64,000 nt of DNA from Corynebacterium parakroppenstedtii. Lineage in GTDB: Bacteria; Actinomycetota; Actinomycetes; Mycobacteriales; Mycobacteriaceae. The notes beneath the pieces are model-generated. The model did no database searches. It saw only the letters and a list, made by a program, of their open reading frames with translations, and was not told where the DNA came from. Where the stretch lies: NCBI RefSeq assembly GCF_019754935.1, contig NZ_JAGSOA010000001.1:496001-560000 (forward strand), read 5' to 3'. The position numbers and the translations under genes were made by a program. Of the stretch, positions 8,988 to 20,292 are shown in pieces; positions within the stretch are counted from its first letter, which is position 1, and each line of letters starts with the position of its first letter.

Positions 8988-11162
8988 ATGCCAACTATCC
9001 ACCCGAATGACCGCGCACGAATACTTGCAGGTACTCATTACAACCCGCACTCTGTTCTTGGTGCACATCCCCACGACGACGGAACGACGACAATCACAGC
9101 ATTTCGTCCCGGCGCGCAATCAGTCACCGTCGAGACCCCGTCTGAGACTGTCGACGCGGTTAACGACGGTGATGGTTTCTTTACCGTATCCATACCGGGC
9201 GGAGTGACCGACCACCGGCTGCACATCACCTATCCCGATGGTGAAACCATAACGATTGCTAACGGGTACACGTGGCTACCCACACTCGGGGAAATGGATA
9301 TCCACCTCATCGGCGAGGGACGCCACGAGCGCCTGTGGGAAGTGCTGGGTGCTCATGTCCGCCATTACGACACCGAGATGGGGAGCGTCGACGGCACATC
9401 GTTCGCTGTGTGGGCGCCGAATGCTCAGGGCGTGACAGTGACGGGATCTTTCTGCGCGTGGAATAAGAACCAGTTCCCCATGCGCTCGCTGGGGTCGTCG
9501 GGAATTTGGGAAGTTTTCGTCCCCAACGTCTCCGCCGGGGCGTACTACAAATTCTGCGTGACCACGCCTGATGGGGATCGGATCGATAAGGCCGACCCCA
9601 TGGCGCGCCGGGCTGAGGTGCCGCCGGCCACGGCGTCGATCGTGGCCGATAGTGATTATTCGTGGTCCGATGATGAGTGGATGGCTGAGAAAACGCGGAA
9701 GAATCTCCAGGACTCGCCCATCTCCATTTACGAAGTTCACCTGGAGTCCTGGCATAAGGGCCTTTCCTACACGGAGCTCGCGGATGAATTGGTGTCCTAT
9801 GTTTCGGATATGGGATACACGCATGTGGAATTCATGCCGGTCACCGAGTACCCGTTCTCGGGATCGTGGGGGTACCAAGTCACCTCGTATTACGCCCCCA
9901 CTTCGCGTTTCGGTACTCCCGACGAGTTCCGCGCCCTTGTCGATGCCTTCCACGAAGCGGGAATCGGCGTCATCATGGACTGGGTTCCCGGGCACTTCCC
10001 CAAGGACGAGTGGGCACTAGCCCGCTTCGACGGCCGGGCCTGCTACGAGCACCCCGATTGGCGACGGGGGGAACAAAAGGACTGGGGTACCTACGTCTTC
10101 GACTTCGGACGAGCGGAAGTGCGCAACTTCCTCGTAGCCAACGCGTTGTACTGGGTAGATCAGTTCCACATCGACGGGCTGCGTGTCGATGCCGTCGCCT
10201 CGATTTTGTACCTGGATTACAGCCGTAAAGAGGGCGAATGGCTCCCCAACCAGTACGGTGGCCGCGAGAACCTCGATGCCGTTCAATTCCTGCAGGAGAT
10301 GAACGCTACCGTCGAGAGGGCCTATCCCGGAACAATGACCGTGGCGGAGGAATCCACCTCGTGGCCAGGGGTGACGGCCCCAACTTATGACGGCGGGCTG
10401 GGATTCACGTTTAAGTGGAACATGGGGTGGATGCACGACACCCTCGAATACATCTCCAACGACCCCATTTACCGCCCCTGGCACCATGGGGATATCACGT
10501 TTTCGCTGGTGTACGCGTGGTCTGAAAAGTTCATCCTCCCCATCAGCCATGATGAAGTGGTTTATGGGAAGGGGACGCTGTGGTCGCGGATGCCGGGCGA
10601 TACATGGAATAAGGCAGCAGGGCTGCGTACCTATCTGGCTTTCATGTGGGCGCACCCCGGTAAGCAACTTCTGTTCCAGGGGCAGGACTTTGGGCAAACC
10701 ACCGAGTGGAATCACGACGAGTCTTTGCCGTGGGGGCAGCAAGAAGGCTGGGAAGGCGAATACCACGCAGCCGTATCGCGCCTGGTCAAGGACCTTAATG
10801 GCCTTTACTCGACTACCCCTGCGCTCTACACACAAGACAACGAACCCAGCGGTTTTTCGTGGATTAACGCTAGCGACGCCCAACGCGGCGTGCTGAGCTT
10901 CATGCGGTACGGGTCGAACGGGCAGCGCGTCGCGTGCGTATTCAACTTCTCGGGAACCACATATCCCCAGTACCAATTGGGTCTCACCAATGCTGGACGG
11001 TGGACAGAAATTCTCAACACCGACTCGTCCGATTATGAAGGCGCCGGTGGCGGAAACCTGGGGCAGATCACGGCGAATAGTGGTGAATACGACGGCTACC
11101 CTGCCTCAGCGACTATCTTCGTGCCCGCCATGAGTGCCCTGTTCTTCCGCTTCGACGGGTAA
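8988..11162 (+). CDS. glgB: 1,4-alpha-glucan branching enzyme
   Basis: GlgB (GH13_9) cuts alpha-1,4 chains and reattaches them as alpha-1,6 branches. The product is 724 residues. It has an extra N-terminal domain (about 1-105), a CBM48 domain (about 115-210, [17 protein letters not shown]) and the GH13 barrel. Catalytic regions are [38 protein letters not shown] with the nucleophile Asp, [12 protein letters not shown] with the acid Glu, and LPISHDEVV. The ribosome binding site is GAGGAGAGACC. It forms a two-gene operon with glgE, so chain extension and branching are made together. Confidence 0.97.
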   Translation: MPTIHPNDRARILAGTHYNPHSVLGAHPHDDGTTTITAFRPGAQSVTVETPSETVDAVNDGDGFFTVSIPGGVTDHRLHITYPDGETITIANGYTWLPTLGEMDIHLIGEGRHERLWEVLGAHVRHYDTEMGSVDGTSFAVWAPNAQGVTVTGSFCAWNKNQFPMRSLGSSGIWEVFVPNVSAGAYYKFCVTTPDGDRIDKADPMARRAEVPPATASIVADSDYSWSDDEWMAEKTRKNLQDSPISIYEVHLESWHKGLSYTELADELVSYVSDMGYTHVEFMPVTEYPFSGSWGYQVTSYYAPTSRFGTPDEFRALVDAFHEAGIGVIMDWVPGHFPKDEWALARFDGRACYEHPDWRRGEQKDWGTYVFDFGRAEVRNFLVANALYWVDQFHIDGLRVDAVASILYLDYSRKEGEWLPNQYGGRENLDAVQFLQEMNATVERAYPGTMTVAEESTSWPGVTAPTYDGGLGFTFKWNMGWMHDTLEYISNDPIYRPWHHGDITFSLVYAWSEKFILPISHDEVVYGKGTLWSRMPGDTWNKAAGLRTYLAFMWAHPGKQLLFQGQDFGQTTEWNHDESLPWGQQEGWEGEYHAAVSRLVKDLNGLYSTTPALYTQDNEPSGFSWINASDAQRGVLSFMRYGSNGQRVACVFNFSGTTYPQYQLGLTNAGRWTEILNTDSSDYEGAGGGNLGQITANSGEYDGYPASATIFVPAMSALFFRFDG

Positions 11163-11175
11163 CGCGGGGATGATG

Positions 11176-11194
11176 TAGCCCGGCTGGCGGGCTA
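11176..11194. terminator. Hairpin between convergent glgB and the thioredoxin-fold gene
   Basis: TAGCCCG (11176-11182) pairs perfectly with CGGGCTA (11188-11194) across five bases. It lies 14 bp after the glgB stop in a convergent gap. There is no clear T-run, so it may be a weak or Rho-assisted terminator. Confidence 0.4.
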
Positions 11195-11239
11195 GCGGGA
11201 ACGATCGCTACCTGTCTGCTGGCCAACCAAGCTGGGGTT

Positions 11240-12244
11240 TTAGAACAGGGCGCTCGCCATTTCCCGCCTGGCTGTGGCTACGCGCGGGTCGGCGGGATCA
11301 CACAGCGTGAACAGTTCAATCAACCGATCCTTGACCTGAGTCTTTTGATCCCCTGCCGATACCCGCAAGAGGTCGAGAAGCACGCGAAACGCGTCCTCTT
11401 CCTTCGACGAGATCATGTACTGATCAGCCTGAGCGAAGGTCTTCTCTGGTTCAGACGTCGGGTCATCGGGTGCCTGTGCCTCTGACACTCGTTTGAGGAG
11501 GGACACGTTCGCACGCGCAGCCTTGGCCTCAGTGTTATGCGGCTCGGCGTCAATAATGTTGTCGTAGGCGGCGAGCGCAGCATCGAAGTCCCCATTATTG
11601 AGGGCCTCTTCAGCAGCATCAAACCGAGGGTCTGATGGGGGTTGTTCGTCCTCAGTGGACGACGCTTTATCGGCGTCGGGAATACCGGGCAATTGATCGC
11701 CGACTGCCTGCAAGATTTGGTCGATCCACCCTTGTAACTGTTCTTTTGGCTGTTGCCCTTCGAGAACCGAAATCGGGCGACCATTTCCCAATGCTATGAC
11801 TGTCGGAATAGCGCGAACACCAAAGGCCTGGGCAATCTGGGGAACTGTGTCCGCACTGACATTGGCAAAGATCCACTTGTAATTCGCCTGTCGTGCCATG
11901 GACTCAAGATTCTGGACGATGTCTTGAGAATCTGGCGACCGCGTCGAACTAATCGCGACAATAACCGGGACCTGCATAGACCGCTTGAGGACGTCATTTT
12001 CAAAATTGGCCTCGGTAACATCGACGGTCATCTGGGCTGTGCCACTCGTAGAGCCGCCACCGGGAACGCCGGCACCACCCTGCGCATTATTCCCGGCGCT
12101 TGAAACCGGCGCGTCGTTCGCCCGGCGCGCTTGGCGCTGACGTTGCTTTTCCGCCTCCGCCCGAGCTTCAGCTCGTGCTTTAACTTCGCCTAAATCAACT
12201 GCACCAGCTATAAACCGCTCAGGGCCTTTTCCCGGAGATGTCAT
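11240..12244 (-). CDS. thioredoxin-fold, tetratricopeptide co-chaperone (YbbN/CnoX-like)
   Basis: The protein is 334 residues. Residues 1-70 are charged then Gly/Ser-rich. Residues about 72-180 form a thioredoxin fold (VPVIVAISS, FANVSADTVPQIAQAFGVRAIPTVIAL, cis-Pro in AIPT). Residues about 205-334 are TPR-like (RFDAAEEALNNGDFDAALAAYDNII). The family usually acts as a holdase or co-chaperone. The active-site CxxC is absent: the loop that should hold it reads STRSPDS, and there is no cysteine in the thioredoxin domain. A redox role is therefore excluded and a protein-binding role is the best inference. It is convergent with glgB. Confidence 0.85.
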   Translation of the reverse strand: MTSPGKGPERFIAGAVDLGEVKARAEARAEAEKQRQRQARRANDAPVSSAGNNAQGGAGVPGGGSTSGTAQMTVDVTEANFENDVLKRSMQVPVIVAISSTRSPDSQDIVQNLESMARQANYKWIFANVSADTVPQIAQAFGVRAIPTVIALGNGRPISVLEGQQPKEQLQGWIDQILQAVGDQLPGIPDADKASSTEDEQPPSDPRFDAAEEALNNGDFDAALAAYDNIIDAEPHNTEAKAARANVSLLKRVSEAQAPDDPTSEPEKTFAQADQYMISSKEEDAFRVLLDLLRVSAGDQKTQVKDRLIELFTLCDPADPRVATARREMASALF

Positions 12245-12357
12245 TACTGTCTTGTATCCCTCTCAGTAAGAATGCCTAATTGTTCTGTGTCGTCACTATA
12301 TTCTTGGCGATCCCGTCGGACGCTACTACGTGGTGCGACGCTCCGCCCGTCCGCCGT

Positions 12358-12672
12358 TCACTTCTCAGATGACGACTCAAGGCGACGGTTCACCGCGTCC
12401 ACCTTCTCGGTGAGCTGATGGTCAAAACCCGGGCGAATATCGGCCTTTACCACTAGAGACGTTCTAGGACTCACCGAGCTGACAGCTTCCGTTGCCCGCT
12501 TCACGACATCGAAAACCTCGTCCCATTCACCTTCGATCAGCGTGAACATGGCGTTTGTCTCGTTCGGAAGACCCGACTCCCGAACAACTCGGATTGCCTC
12601 AGCAACCGCATCCGCGACACCACCATCGTCGTCAGTAGAAGTAGTCGGAGCAACAGAAAACGCAACAATCAT
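12358..12672 (-). CDS. thiamine-binding / MTH1187-family small protein
   Basis: This is a 104-residue protein with the MIVAFSVAP opening and the GEWDEVFDVVKRA segment typical of the MTH1187/YkoF-like ferredoxin-fold family, some of which bind thiamine. Its role is otherwise unknown. I chose the ATG at 12670-12672 because the conserved strand begins there. The frame stays open for another 47 codons upstream, but that part is unconserved in appearance and would overlap the epimerase start region. It is divergent from the methylmalonyl-CoA epimerase gene. Confidence 0.75.
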   Translation of the reverse strand: MIVAFSVAPTTSTDDDGGVADAVAEAIRVVRESGLPNETNAMFTLIEGEWDEVFDVVKRATEAVSSVSPRTSLVVKADIRPGFDHQLTEKVDAVNRRLESSSEK

Positions 12673-12777
12673 GGCCCCGATGTTAGTCCAGCCTGACGGA
12701 CAATGTCGTACAAAATCACACTCCTGAATACGCCTGCGAAGGAGCAATATTGGCCGCGGGGGGCTTAGCATAGAAGC

Positions 12778-13236
12778 ATGAGTAACAACGAGTACAGCAC
12801 CGAAGTACCGCACGAACTAGTCACCTGCCTGGATCACGTAGGTATCGCCACAACTGACTTGGATGCCACGCTGGAGTGGTACCGCACGAACATGGGGTGG
12901 ATCTGCCACCACGTCGAAACAAATGAAGAACAGGGTGTTCAGGAGGCCATGGTTGGCCCGAAGACACTCACGGAGTTACAGGGAATGATTCAGGTTCTGG
13001 CTCCGCTGAACGAAAAGTCGACGATCGCTAAGTTCCTTGACAAGAAGGGCCCGGGTTTGCAGCAGATGTGTCTGCGCACGACCGATATCGACGCCCTCTG
13101 TGACCACCTGCGTAAGCAAGGTACCCGGCTTCTTTATGACGAGCCGAAGAACGGAACCGCTGGTGCTCGCATTAACTTCGTTCACCCGAAGGATGCAGGC
13201 GGAGTTCTTCTCGAACTGACTCAGCCAGGGAAGTAA
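12778..13236 (+). CDS. mce: methylmalonyl-CoA epimerase
   Basis: This VOC/glyoxalase-fold enzyme interconverts the two epimers of methylmalonyl-CoA in the propionyl-CoA / succinyl-CoA route. It is 152 residues. Features are LDHVGIATTDLDATLEWY with the first metal His, the middle metal region around IQVLAP, GPGLQQMCLRTTDIDALCDHL with the helix of the second module, and the final VLLELTQ with the metal Glu. The mutase genes are not in this window. The gene ends just before a strong terminator at 13253-13280. Confidence 0.88.
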   Translation: MSNNEYSTEVPHELVTCLDHVGIATTDLDATLEWYRTNMGWICHHVETNEEQGVQEAMVGPKTLTELQGMIQVLAPLNEKSTIAKFLDKKGPGLQQMCLRTTDIDALCDHLRKQGTRLLYDEPKNGTAGARINFVHPKDAGGVLLELTQPGK

Positions 13237-13252
13237 GTTTTCCTGTCGCTCT

Positions 13253-13280
13253 GGGGTCCACGTTGGTGGGCCCCATTTTT
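13253..13280 (+). terminator. Intrinsic terminator of the methylmalonyl-CoA epimerase gene
   Basis: GGGGTCCAC (13253-13261) pairs with GTGGGCCCC (13266-13274) around GTTG, then ATTTTT follows. The stem starts 16 bp after the stop codon. Further GTTGG/GGGGCCCC copies and an AGGACC hairpin lie just downstream to about 13325, giving a cluster of terminator-like elements between the convergent genes. Confidence 0.8.
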
Positions 13281-13352
13281 GTTGGGTCCTACGGTAATGG
13301 CAGGACCTTTGTTGGGGCCCCGTTTTCACTGGACGAGCGAGCGACCCCGCCT

Positions 13353-13388
13353 TGGCACGCTAAACCGGCCGGACCCTGGCACGCTAAA
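13353..13388. repeat. 12-bp direct repeat duplicating the nucS stop-codon region
   Basis: TGGCACGCTAAA occurs at 13353-13364 and again at 13377-13388, a 24-bp period. The second copy contains the nucS stop codon (TAG on the minus strand, 13384-13386). The first copy lies beyond the gene end. This looks like a small tandem duplication of the 3' end. Confidence 0.7.
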
Positions 13389-14145
13389 AAAGACGAAGCT
13401 CCTGAGACGGGGTACCACGCAGTTCGTCGTAGTCGACGGTCACGCACGTGAACCCACGATCCTCCGCAAGCGTCCGCGCCTGCGGTTTGATCTCTTGCGC
13501 CGCGAAAAGTCCCTGCACTGGGGCTAAAATCTCATCCCTGTTCAGCAACTCGACGTACCGCGTGAGCTGCTCAACGCCATCAATCCCACCGCGTCGCTTC
13601 ACCTCAACGGCCACGGTCTTCCCGCTCGCGTCCCTGGTCAAAATATCAACGGGACCAATAGGCGTCGGATATTCGCGGCGAACGAGCGTAAAGCCCTCCC
13701 CCAACGCTTCCGGATGCTGCGCTAACAGCTCCTGAAGATGCGCTTCCACACCATCCTTCGTGAGGCCTGGATCCTCGCCCAGGTCATACATGGTGTCAGA
13801 AATCTTGTCATGCACCGTGATGCGGAGCTGTTCGCCTTTTTTATTCTCGACGACCCAGAGCTCTTCCTCATGCGCGGTTCGGGCCGAGCCGTCGGTCTCC
13901 TGTCCTTCAGAGTTGCCGACGGAGCTACCGTCGGTAAAGTCGGCGTCGGGATCGTCGATGGCAATCGGGTGGACCGTGAGCGTACACGGCGGAGTCATCC
14001 AATTGAGAGGTTTATAGGCCCGGTCATCGGCGTGGACTGACACTGATCCGTCAGCTTTAACCATGAGTAAACGAGTTGCTTTAGGCAAGTGGGCGGTTAA
14101 ACGACCAACATAATCGACGGAACACGTAGCGATGACAAGGCGCAT
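13384..14145 (-). CDS. nucS: mismatch-specific endonuclease NucS (EndoMS)
   Basis: NucS makes double-strand cuts at mismatches and is the mismatch repair nuclease in actinobacteria that lack MutS and MutL. It is 253 residues, full length. The N-terminal domain begins [21 protein letters not shown], with the DNA-binding segment [25 protein letters not shown]. The RecB-like nuclease core has [29 protein letters not shown], including the Asp and the ExK pair of the active site. The last residues are LRLF, matching the C-terminal clamp-binding tail described for the family. It is convergent with mce. Confidence 0.95.
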   Translation of the reverse strand: MRLVIATCSVDYVGRLTAHLPKATRLLMVKADGSVSVHADDRAYKPLNWMTPPCTLTVHPIAIDDPDADFTDGSSVGNSEGQETDGSARTAHEEELWVVENKKGEQLRITVHDKISDTMYDLGEDPGLTKDGVEAHLQELLAQHPEALGEGFTLVRREYPTPIGPVDILTRDASGKTVAVEVKRRGGIDGVEQLTRYVELLNRDEILAPVQGLFAAQEIKPQARTLAEDRGFTCVTVDYDELRGTPSQELRLF

Positions 14146-14256
14146 GAGCGAGAGAGTACCAAATCGTGTTCTCTCAGAACCTATTACGTCACGGCGTCGA
14201 GCAAGGCGCTGCGTCTAGCGATGTAGGCGATCAAGCCACGCTTGATACCACCGTCG

Positions 14257-14730
14257 TTAACTGTGACTGTGGAACCTGTGGCCCCGTTCTTTAACCCGTC
14301 GGGGGTGTTTACTGAGCCGCTGGATTCTGGTGCTCGGGGCGGATTCCAACCACGCCACCAATGCCATATCCATAGCGTGTCCCCCGGCTACATCCACTCG
14401 TACATCCCCCGCTTGAAGTTCGACTATCCGCGGATCGGCTAATAGCCGTAATACCCCCGTTTTGACGTCTCGTCGGCCAACAATTTCTATGTTGTGCCTT
14501 TCACACGATAAGTCTGCCCCCGGTTTAAGAGACCGCAGCAAGTAAAGCTTTGCGGCGTCTTCCCCCAAAATGATGACCCCGTGGTGCCAGCGATGTCGTC
14601 GGCCGTCACGATAAACGGCGGTACAGACTGGTATGCCACGGGGCCGGATCCACGAAAATCGCCATATGGCGACTCCCATTCCCCATACGAGGATGGCCAT
14701 ACACGCCATTGTCACGGTGAAGAGAACCAT
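14257..14730 (-). CDS. DUF2550 membrane-anchored protein
   Basis: The protein is 157 residues with one N-terminal transmembrane helix (about 3-24), then an Arg/His-rich region and a beta-rich domain (YRDGRRHRWHHGVIILGEDAAKLYLLRSLKPG). It matches the DUF2550 family by length, layout and position directly after atpC in corynebacteria and mycobacteria. Its function is unknown. A terminator separates it from atpC, so it is probably expressed from read-through or its own promoter. Confidence 0.8.
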   Translation of the reverse strand: MVLFTVTMACMAILVWGMGVAIWRFSWIRPRGIPVCTAVYRDGRRHRWHHGVIILGEDAAKLYLLRSLKPGADLSCERHNIEIVGRRDVKTGVLRLLADPRIVELQAGDVRVDVAGGHAMDMALVAWLESAPSTRIQRLSKHPRRVKERGHRFHSHS

Positions 14731-14805
14731 GGGCCACCTCTCCCATTACGTCCGTCGACGGCTCGTCATGCACGTCGTTCCTTGACCTGAGTATAAACGA
14801 CGAAA

Positions 14806-14845
14806 CCCCCGTGTTCCTAAGAATTGGCCTTAGAAACTACGGGGG
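14806..14845 (-). terminator. Intrinsic terminator of the atp operon
   Basis: CCCCCGT (14806-14812) pairs with ACGGGGG (14839-14845), and the stem continues through GTT/AAC and CTAAG/CTTAG around a short loop. On the minus strand the stem is followed by TTTCGTCGTTT. It lies 26 bp after the atpC stop. Confidence 0.75.
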
Positions 14846-14870
14846 CGTAGGTGAGAGCTATACAGTCGAC

Positions 14871-15248
14871 CTACTTTTCTTTCGCACGCTGGACTGCTCG
14901 GAGCTCGGATTGAGCTTGAGCACGGTCATGTGAATCCGTGTCGGAGCCTTTGTAGCTCTGCTCTGCGCTGGAAACATCCACTTCTGATGACCACGTGGCG
15001 TGGTCCGCCAGAATAGATACCTTGTGCTTGCCGACGGACAGGAACCCGCCCTGTACTGCAGCGACTTTCTTTTCGCCGTCGGTGGTACGGATGATGACCA
15101 CACCGTTTTCAACAAGCTGCCCAAGGATAGGTTCGTGTCCGGGAAGTATGCCGATTTCACCTTCTGTGGTCTGTGCGGTGACAGACGTCGCAGCACCGGA
15201 CCATAGCGCTCGCTCAACGGAGACTAACTCAGTGGCAATTTCAGCCAT
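14871..15248 (-). CDS. atpC: F1Fo ATP synthase epsilon subunit
   Basis: The epsilon subunit sits in the F1 central stalk and couples rotation to catalysis. The protein is 125 residues. The N-terminal beta-sandwich is clear ([47 protein letters not shown]). The C-terminal helix is short and charged ([16 protein letters not shown]), as in other actinobacterial epsilon subunits. It is the last gene of the atp operon, 12 bp after atpD. Confidence 0.95.
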
Positions 15249-15260
15249 GGTGTCCCTACC

Positions 15261-16700
<1,440 letters not shown>

Positions 16701-17684
16701 TTAGTCACTTTCTCCGCTGTCGTCGAGCGCTCCCGCGCCACCGACGATCTCTGTAATTTCCTGGGTAATTTGTGCCTGACGAGCTTGGTTAGCTGTACGA
16801 GACAACGTGGTGGCAAGCTCAGTTGCGTTATCCGTCGCCGAACTCATAGCTGTACGGCGTGCTGCGGATTCTGACGCAGCTGACTCCAGCAGCAAGGCAT
16901 ACAAAGCACGAGACACGTAGTGCGGGAGGAGCTCCGACAGCAATGTGGTCGCGTCGGGCTCAAATTCGTAGTTGGCACTAATTTCGGAATCGTCCGGGTC
17001 AGACAGCATGTCTTCGCCAGTCTCTACTTCCTCATAGTCGATGACGGCTTCCATCGGAAGCATCTGGCGTGCGACGGCCTTCTGAGACAGCATCGACTCG
17101 AACTTCGTGTACACGACGTGGAGCTGGTCGAAGCCTTGCACACTCTCGCCCTCAGGCGCGGTGAGCCCGGGGCGCCACTCTGCTTTGCCCGATGAGCTAG
17201 CAACGAATGCGTCGATAAGGTGCCGACGCATTTCGTGCGTGCCTTCGTACTCGGGGTCCTGAGAATATCCGGTCCAAGCACCTTCAAGGGCCTCACCGCG
17301 GAAGCGGTAGTAGGTCAGCCCCTTGTTACCGAAGACATAGAGGACAACCTCATAGCCCTGCTTTTCCAACAAAGCGCGTAGTTCAGCAACTTTCTTGAAA
17401 ACGTTGTGGTTGTACCCGCCACACATTCCCCGGTCGCTGGACACCACCAAAATGGCGGCACGGTTTCCGCCTTCGCGTTCGCGGAGCATCGGGTGGTCCA
17501 GTGAACTTGCCGATGACAAGCGATGGACGACCTTGGTAATTTCCTCCGCGTACGGTTGCGAGGCAGCTACCCTGGCCTGCGCTTTCGTGATCTTCGAAGT
17601 GGCGATCAGCTCTTGGGCCTTCGTGATCTTCTTAGTCGAGTTAACGGACTTAATCCGGTCTCGCAGTTCACGTAACGTAGCCAT
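16701..17684 (-). CDS. atpG: F1Fo ATP synthase gamma subunit
   Basis: The central rotor shaft, 327 residues. N-terminal coiled coil MATLRELRDRIKSVNSTKKITKAQELIATSKI and C-terminal coiled coil SESAARRTAMSSATDNATELATTLSRTANQARQAQITQEITEIVGGA are diagnostic. It is longer than the roughly 285-residue enterobacterial protein because of a middle insert (about 195-225, acidic VETGEDMLSDPDDSE), a known feature of mycobacterial and corynebacterial gamma subunits. Confidence 0.97.
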   Translation of the reverse strand: MATLRELRDRIKSVNSTKKITKAQELIATSKITKAQARVAASQPYAEEITKVVHRLSSASSLDHPMLREREGGNRAAILVVSSDRGMCGGYNHNVFKKVAELRALLEKQGYEVVLYVFGNKGLTYYRFRGEALEGAWTGYSQDPEYEGTHEMRRHLIDAFVASSSGKAEWRPGLTAPEGESVQGFDQLHVVYTKFESMLSQKAVARQMLPMEAVIDYEEVETGEDMLSDPDDSEISANYEFEPDATTLLSELLPHYVSRALYALLLESAASESAARRTAMSSATDNATELATTLSRTANQARQAQITQEITEIVGGAGALDDSGESD

Positions 17685-17731
17685 TTACACTCATCGCCTC
17701 CCTTCGTTCTTATCCATTGCGCGCACCGCCC

Positions 17732-19375
17732 TTACTTGCCCGAGGACTTACGCGACACAGTGATTTGTTCTTTACCCAACTCGGATTGCTCCATTGGGTC
17801 TACATCGGGCTCGTTGATAACAGGTTTGCCGTCGGAGGCCTGGAAGTTCTGCTTGAACTCATCCACAGCGGAGGAAAGCTCTGCCTTGGATTCGTCATTG
17901 AGTGGGGATCCACCCTCGACCTGCTCGAAGACACCAGCGTGCTTCGAATGGAGGTGCTCGAGGAATTCAGATTCGAACCGACGAATATCTTCGACGGGAA
18001 CGGAGTCAAAGTCGCCATTGCCAGCTAGGTAGATCGACACCATCTGGTCTTCCACAGCTTGCGGATGGTTCTCCGGCTGCTTCAACAGCTCAACAAGGCG
18101 AGATCCGCGCTCCAGCTGTGCCTTGGAGGAATCGTCGAGGTCCGAGGCGAAAGCAGCGAATGCTTCCAAGTCGCGGTATGCGGCGAGGTCAATACGCAGC
18201 GAACCCGAAACCTTCTTCATGCCCTTCGTCTGGGCGGCACCACCGACACGGGAGACCGACACACCGACGTTAATAGCGGGGCGAACACCCTGGTTGAAGA
18301 GGTCTGACTCCAAGAAGACCTGACCGTCGGTAATAGAAATGACGTTGGTCGGAATGAAGGCGGACACGTCGTTCGCTTTTGTCTCGATGATCGGCAGGGC
18401 CGTCATAGAGCCGCCACCCAAGTCGTCGGAGAGCTTAGCTGCACGCTCCAACAAGCGGGAGTGGAGGTAGAAAACGTCACCTGGGTACGCCTCACGTCCC
18501 GGCGGACGGCGCAGCAGCAAGGAGATGGCACGGTAAGCCTCAGCCTGCTTGGTGAGGTCATCGTAGACGACCAGTACGTGCTTGCCCTTGTACATCCAGT
18601 GCTGTCCCAGTGCGGCACCAGCGAAGGGTGCGAGCCACTTAAAACCAGCTGAATCTGATGCGGGAGCAGCGACAATGGTCGTGTAATCCAGGGCGCCGTT
18701 GTCCTCTAGGGTCTTACGGACACCAGCGATTGTGGAACCCTTCTGACCGATGGCGACATAAATGCAGCGAACCTGCTTTTCCGGGTCCCCGGATTCCCAG
18801 TTGGCTTTCTGGTTAATGATGGTATCGAGGCAAACAGCCGTCTTACCGGTTTTACGGTCACCAATGATGAGCTGTCGCTGGCCCCGCCCGATCGGGGTCA
18901 TCGCGTCGATAGCTTTAATACCGGTCTGGAGTGGTTCCTCGACTGGTTGACGCATCAACACTGAGGGCGCCTGCAGTTCCAGGACGCGATCTTCTTCTGC
19001 CTCGATGGATCCCAGGCCGTCGATTGGCTGGCCCAGGGGGTTAATAACGCGGCCGAGGAATTTGTCCCCAACCGGAATGGATAGGACCTCTCCGGTCCTT
19101 TTTACTTCGTCGCCTTCCCGCAAGGTCTCGTAGCTTCCCAAGACCACGACACCGACTTTATCGGTGTCAAGGTTTTGGGCGACGCCGATGACGCCACCTG
19201 GGAACTCGAGCAACTCATTAGCCATGACTGATGGCATACCCGAAACCTGGGCGATACCGTCAGCCGCACTAATGACCACGCCGACCTCCTCACGGGAGGC
19301 CTCCGCGGAGTAGCTCGAGGTGTAGTTCGCAATCGCGCTACGGATCTCGTCGGAGGAGATCGTCAGCTCCGCCAT
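17732..19375 (-). CDS. atpA: F1Fo ATP synthase alpha subunit
   Basis: The non-catalytic nucleotide-binding alpha subunit is 547 residues from the chosen start. Walker A is [10 protein letters not shown]; the arginine finger lies in the VSRVGGAAQ region. The start is placed at ATG 19373-19375 (MAELTIS) because AGGAAG lies just upstream; the frame is open 11 codons further without a ribosome binding site. The C-terminus has an extra charged tail of about 35 residues ([28 protein letters not shown]), an extension typical of actinobacteria and linked in mycobacteria to suppressing ATP hydrolysis. Confidence 0.97.
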   Translation of the reverse strand: MAELTISSDEIRSAIANYTSSYSAEASREEVGVVISAADGIAQVSGMPSVMANELLEFPGGVIGVAQNLDTDKVGVVVLGSYETLREGDEVKRTGEVLSIPVGDKFLGRVINPLGQPIDGLGSIEAEEDRVLELQAPSVLMRQPVEEPLQTGIKAIDAMTPIGRGQRQLIIGDRKTGKTAVCLDTIINQKANWESGDPEKQVRCIYVAIGQKGSTIAGVRKTLEDNGALDYTTIVAAPASDSAGFKWLAPFAGAALGQHWMYKGKHVLVVYDDLTKQAEAYRAISLLLRRPPGREAYPGDVFYLHSRLLERAAKLSDDLGGGSMTALPIIETKANDVSAFIPTNVISITDGQVFLESDLFNQGVRPAINVGVSVSRVGGAAQTKGMKKVSGSLRIDLAAYRDLEAFAAFASDLDDSSKAQLERGSRLVELLKQPENHPQAVEDQMVSIYLAGNGDFDSVPVEDIRRFESEFLEHLHSKHAGVFEQVEGGSPLNDESKAELSSAVDEFKQNFQASDGKPVINEPDVDPMEQSELGKEQITVSRKSSGK

Positions 19376-19471
19376 GTTCTTCCTGCTCTCGGTAGTCTCT
19401 TCCAGCATTACTTGTTTATTACGTCGTATTTCTGGTCGCGGTCACGACCGGCATTCCGTCCGCCGTGGGCG

Positions 19472-20287
19472 TCAGGCAAAAGCTCGCCGTAATTTCTCGA
19501 GTTTGCCCGATGTGCTGCCATCGATACGCTCATCTCCGACCCGGATGACCATTCCACCGAGGATGCTGGGATCGACCTCTCCGTGGATGGACATCTTGTG
19601 ACCATAAATTCGACCGAGCTTGTCAGCCAGGGTGGATCGTTGGGTATCGCTCAATTCGCCGGCAGTCACAACATGAGCAACGTCGTACCCACGCAGCTGC
19701 GCTGCCTCCCGCGATAGCGTTTCACATGCTTCGACAGGACGTTGTTTAGCACGAGAAATCGCCTGCAAGGCAAGAGTTTCTGTAATTGAAGTAACTTTGC
19801 CGTACAAGACTGAGGCCAACAATTGGCGACGTCGGTCCGCACTAGCTTGTCGGTCTGCCAAAAGCATCTCCAGCTGCGGGGCGTCTTCAAGAACCCTCGC
19901 CAACTGGAACAACTCAGATTCGACGGTCGTAAGCTTGTCGTCTGCCTCGGCAGCGCGGAACAGAGCCCGGCGGCCAAGTTGAACAAGCCCATTGCGGAAA
20001 TCGCGCGTATTCGACCAGTCTTTATCTACTGCAGAACGCAACACGCTGCGCGAAGCCTGATTGAGCTTCTCACCGAAAACGCGATCGGCAAGGTCTGCAC
20101 GTTTCTCGGAGGACGCTGCGGGATCAATAAGCGCCACACGCAAGTCACGGTTGGAGTCCAAAACCTCAACGACGTCGAAGAGCTCGGGTCCGATTTGTGC
20201 GCCGTCGACGGCCGCGTTGGACTGAGCAACGGTGTTGTCGAGGGTAGTCGCCAACTCGGTCATCGATTCTCGGCTCGCTGCGTGCAT
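19472..20287 (-). CDS. atpH: F1Fo ATP synthase delta subunit
   Basis: Delta links F1 to the peripheral stalk. The protein is 271 residues, longer than the usual 180 because of an actinobacterial N-terminal extension, but it is not the b-delta fusion found in mycobacteria. The C-terminal domain shows GRIYGHKMSIHGEVDPSILGGMVIRVGDERIDGSTSGKLEKLRRA. ATG at 20285-20287 (MHAASRES) is preferred, matching other corynebacterial starts as I recall them. A GTG at 20296 overlapping the atpF stop (GTGA) is the alternative. Confidence 0.93.
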   Translation of the reverse strand: MHAASRESMTELATTLDNTVAQSNAAVDGAQIGPELFDVVEVLDSNRDLRVALIDPAASSEKRADLADRVFGEKLNQASRSVLRSAVDKDWSNTRDFRNGLVQLGRRALFRAAEADDKLTTVESELFQLARVLEDAPQLEMLLADRQASADRRRQLLASVLYGKVTSITETLALQAISRAKQRPVEACETLSREAAQLRGYDVAHVVTAGELSDTQRSTLADKLGRIYGHKMSIHGEVDPSILGGMVIRVGDERIDGSTSGKLEKLRRAFA

Positions 20288-20292
20288 ACTGA

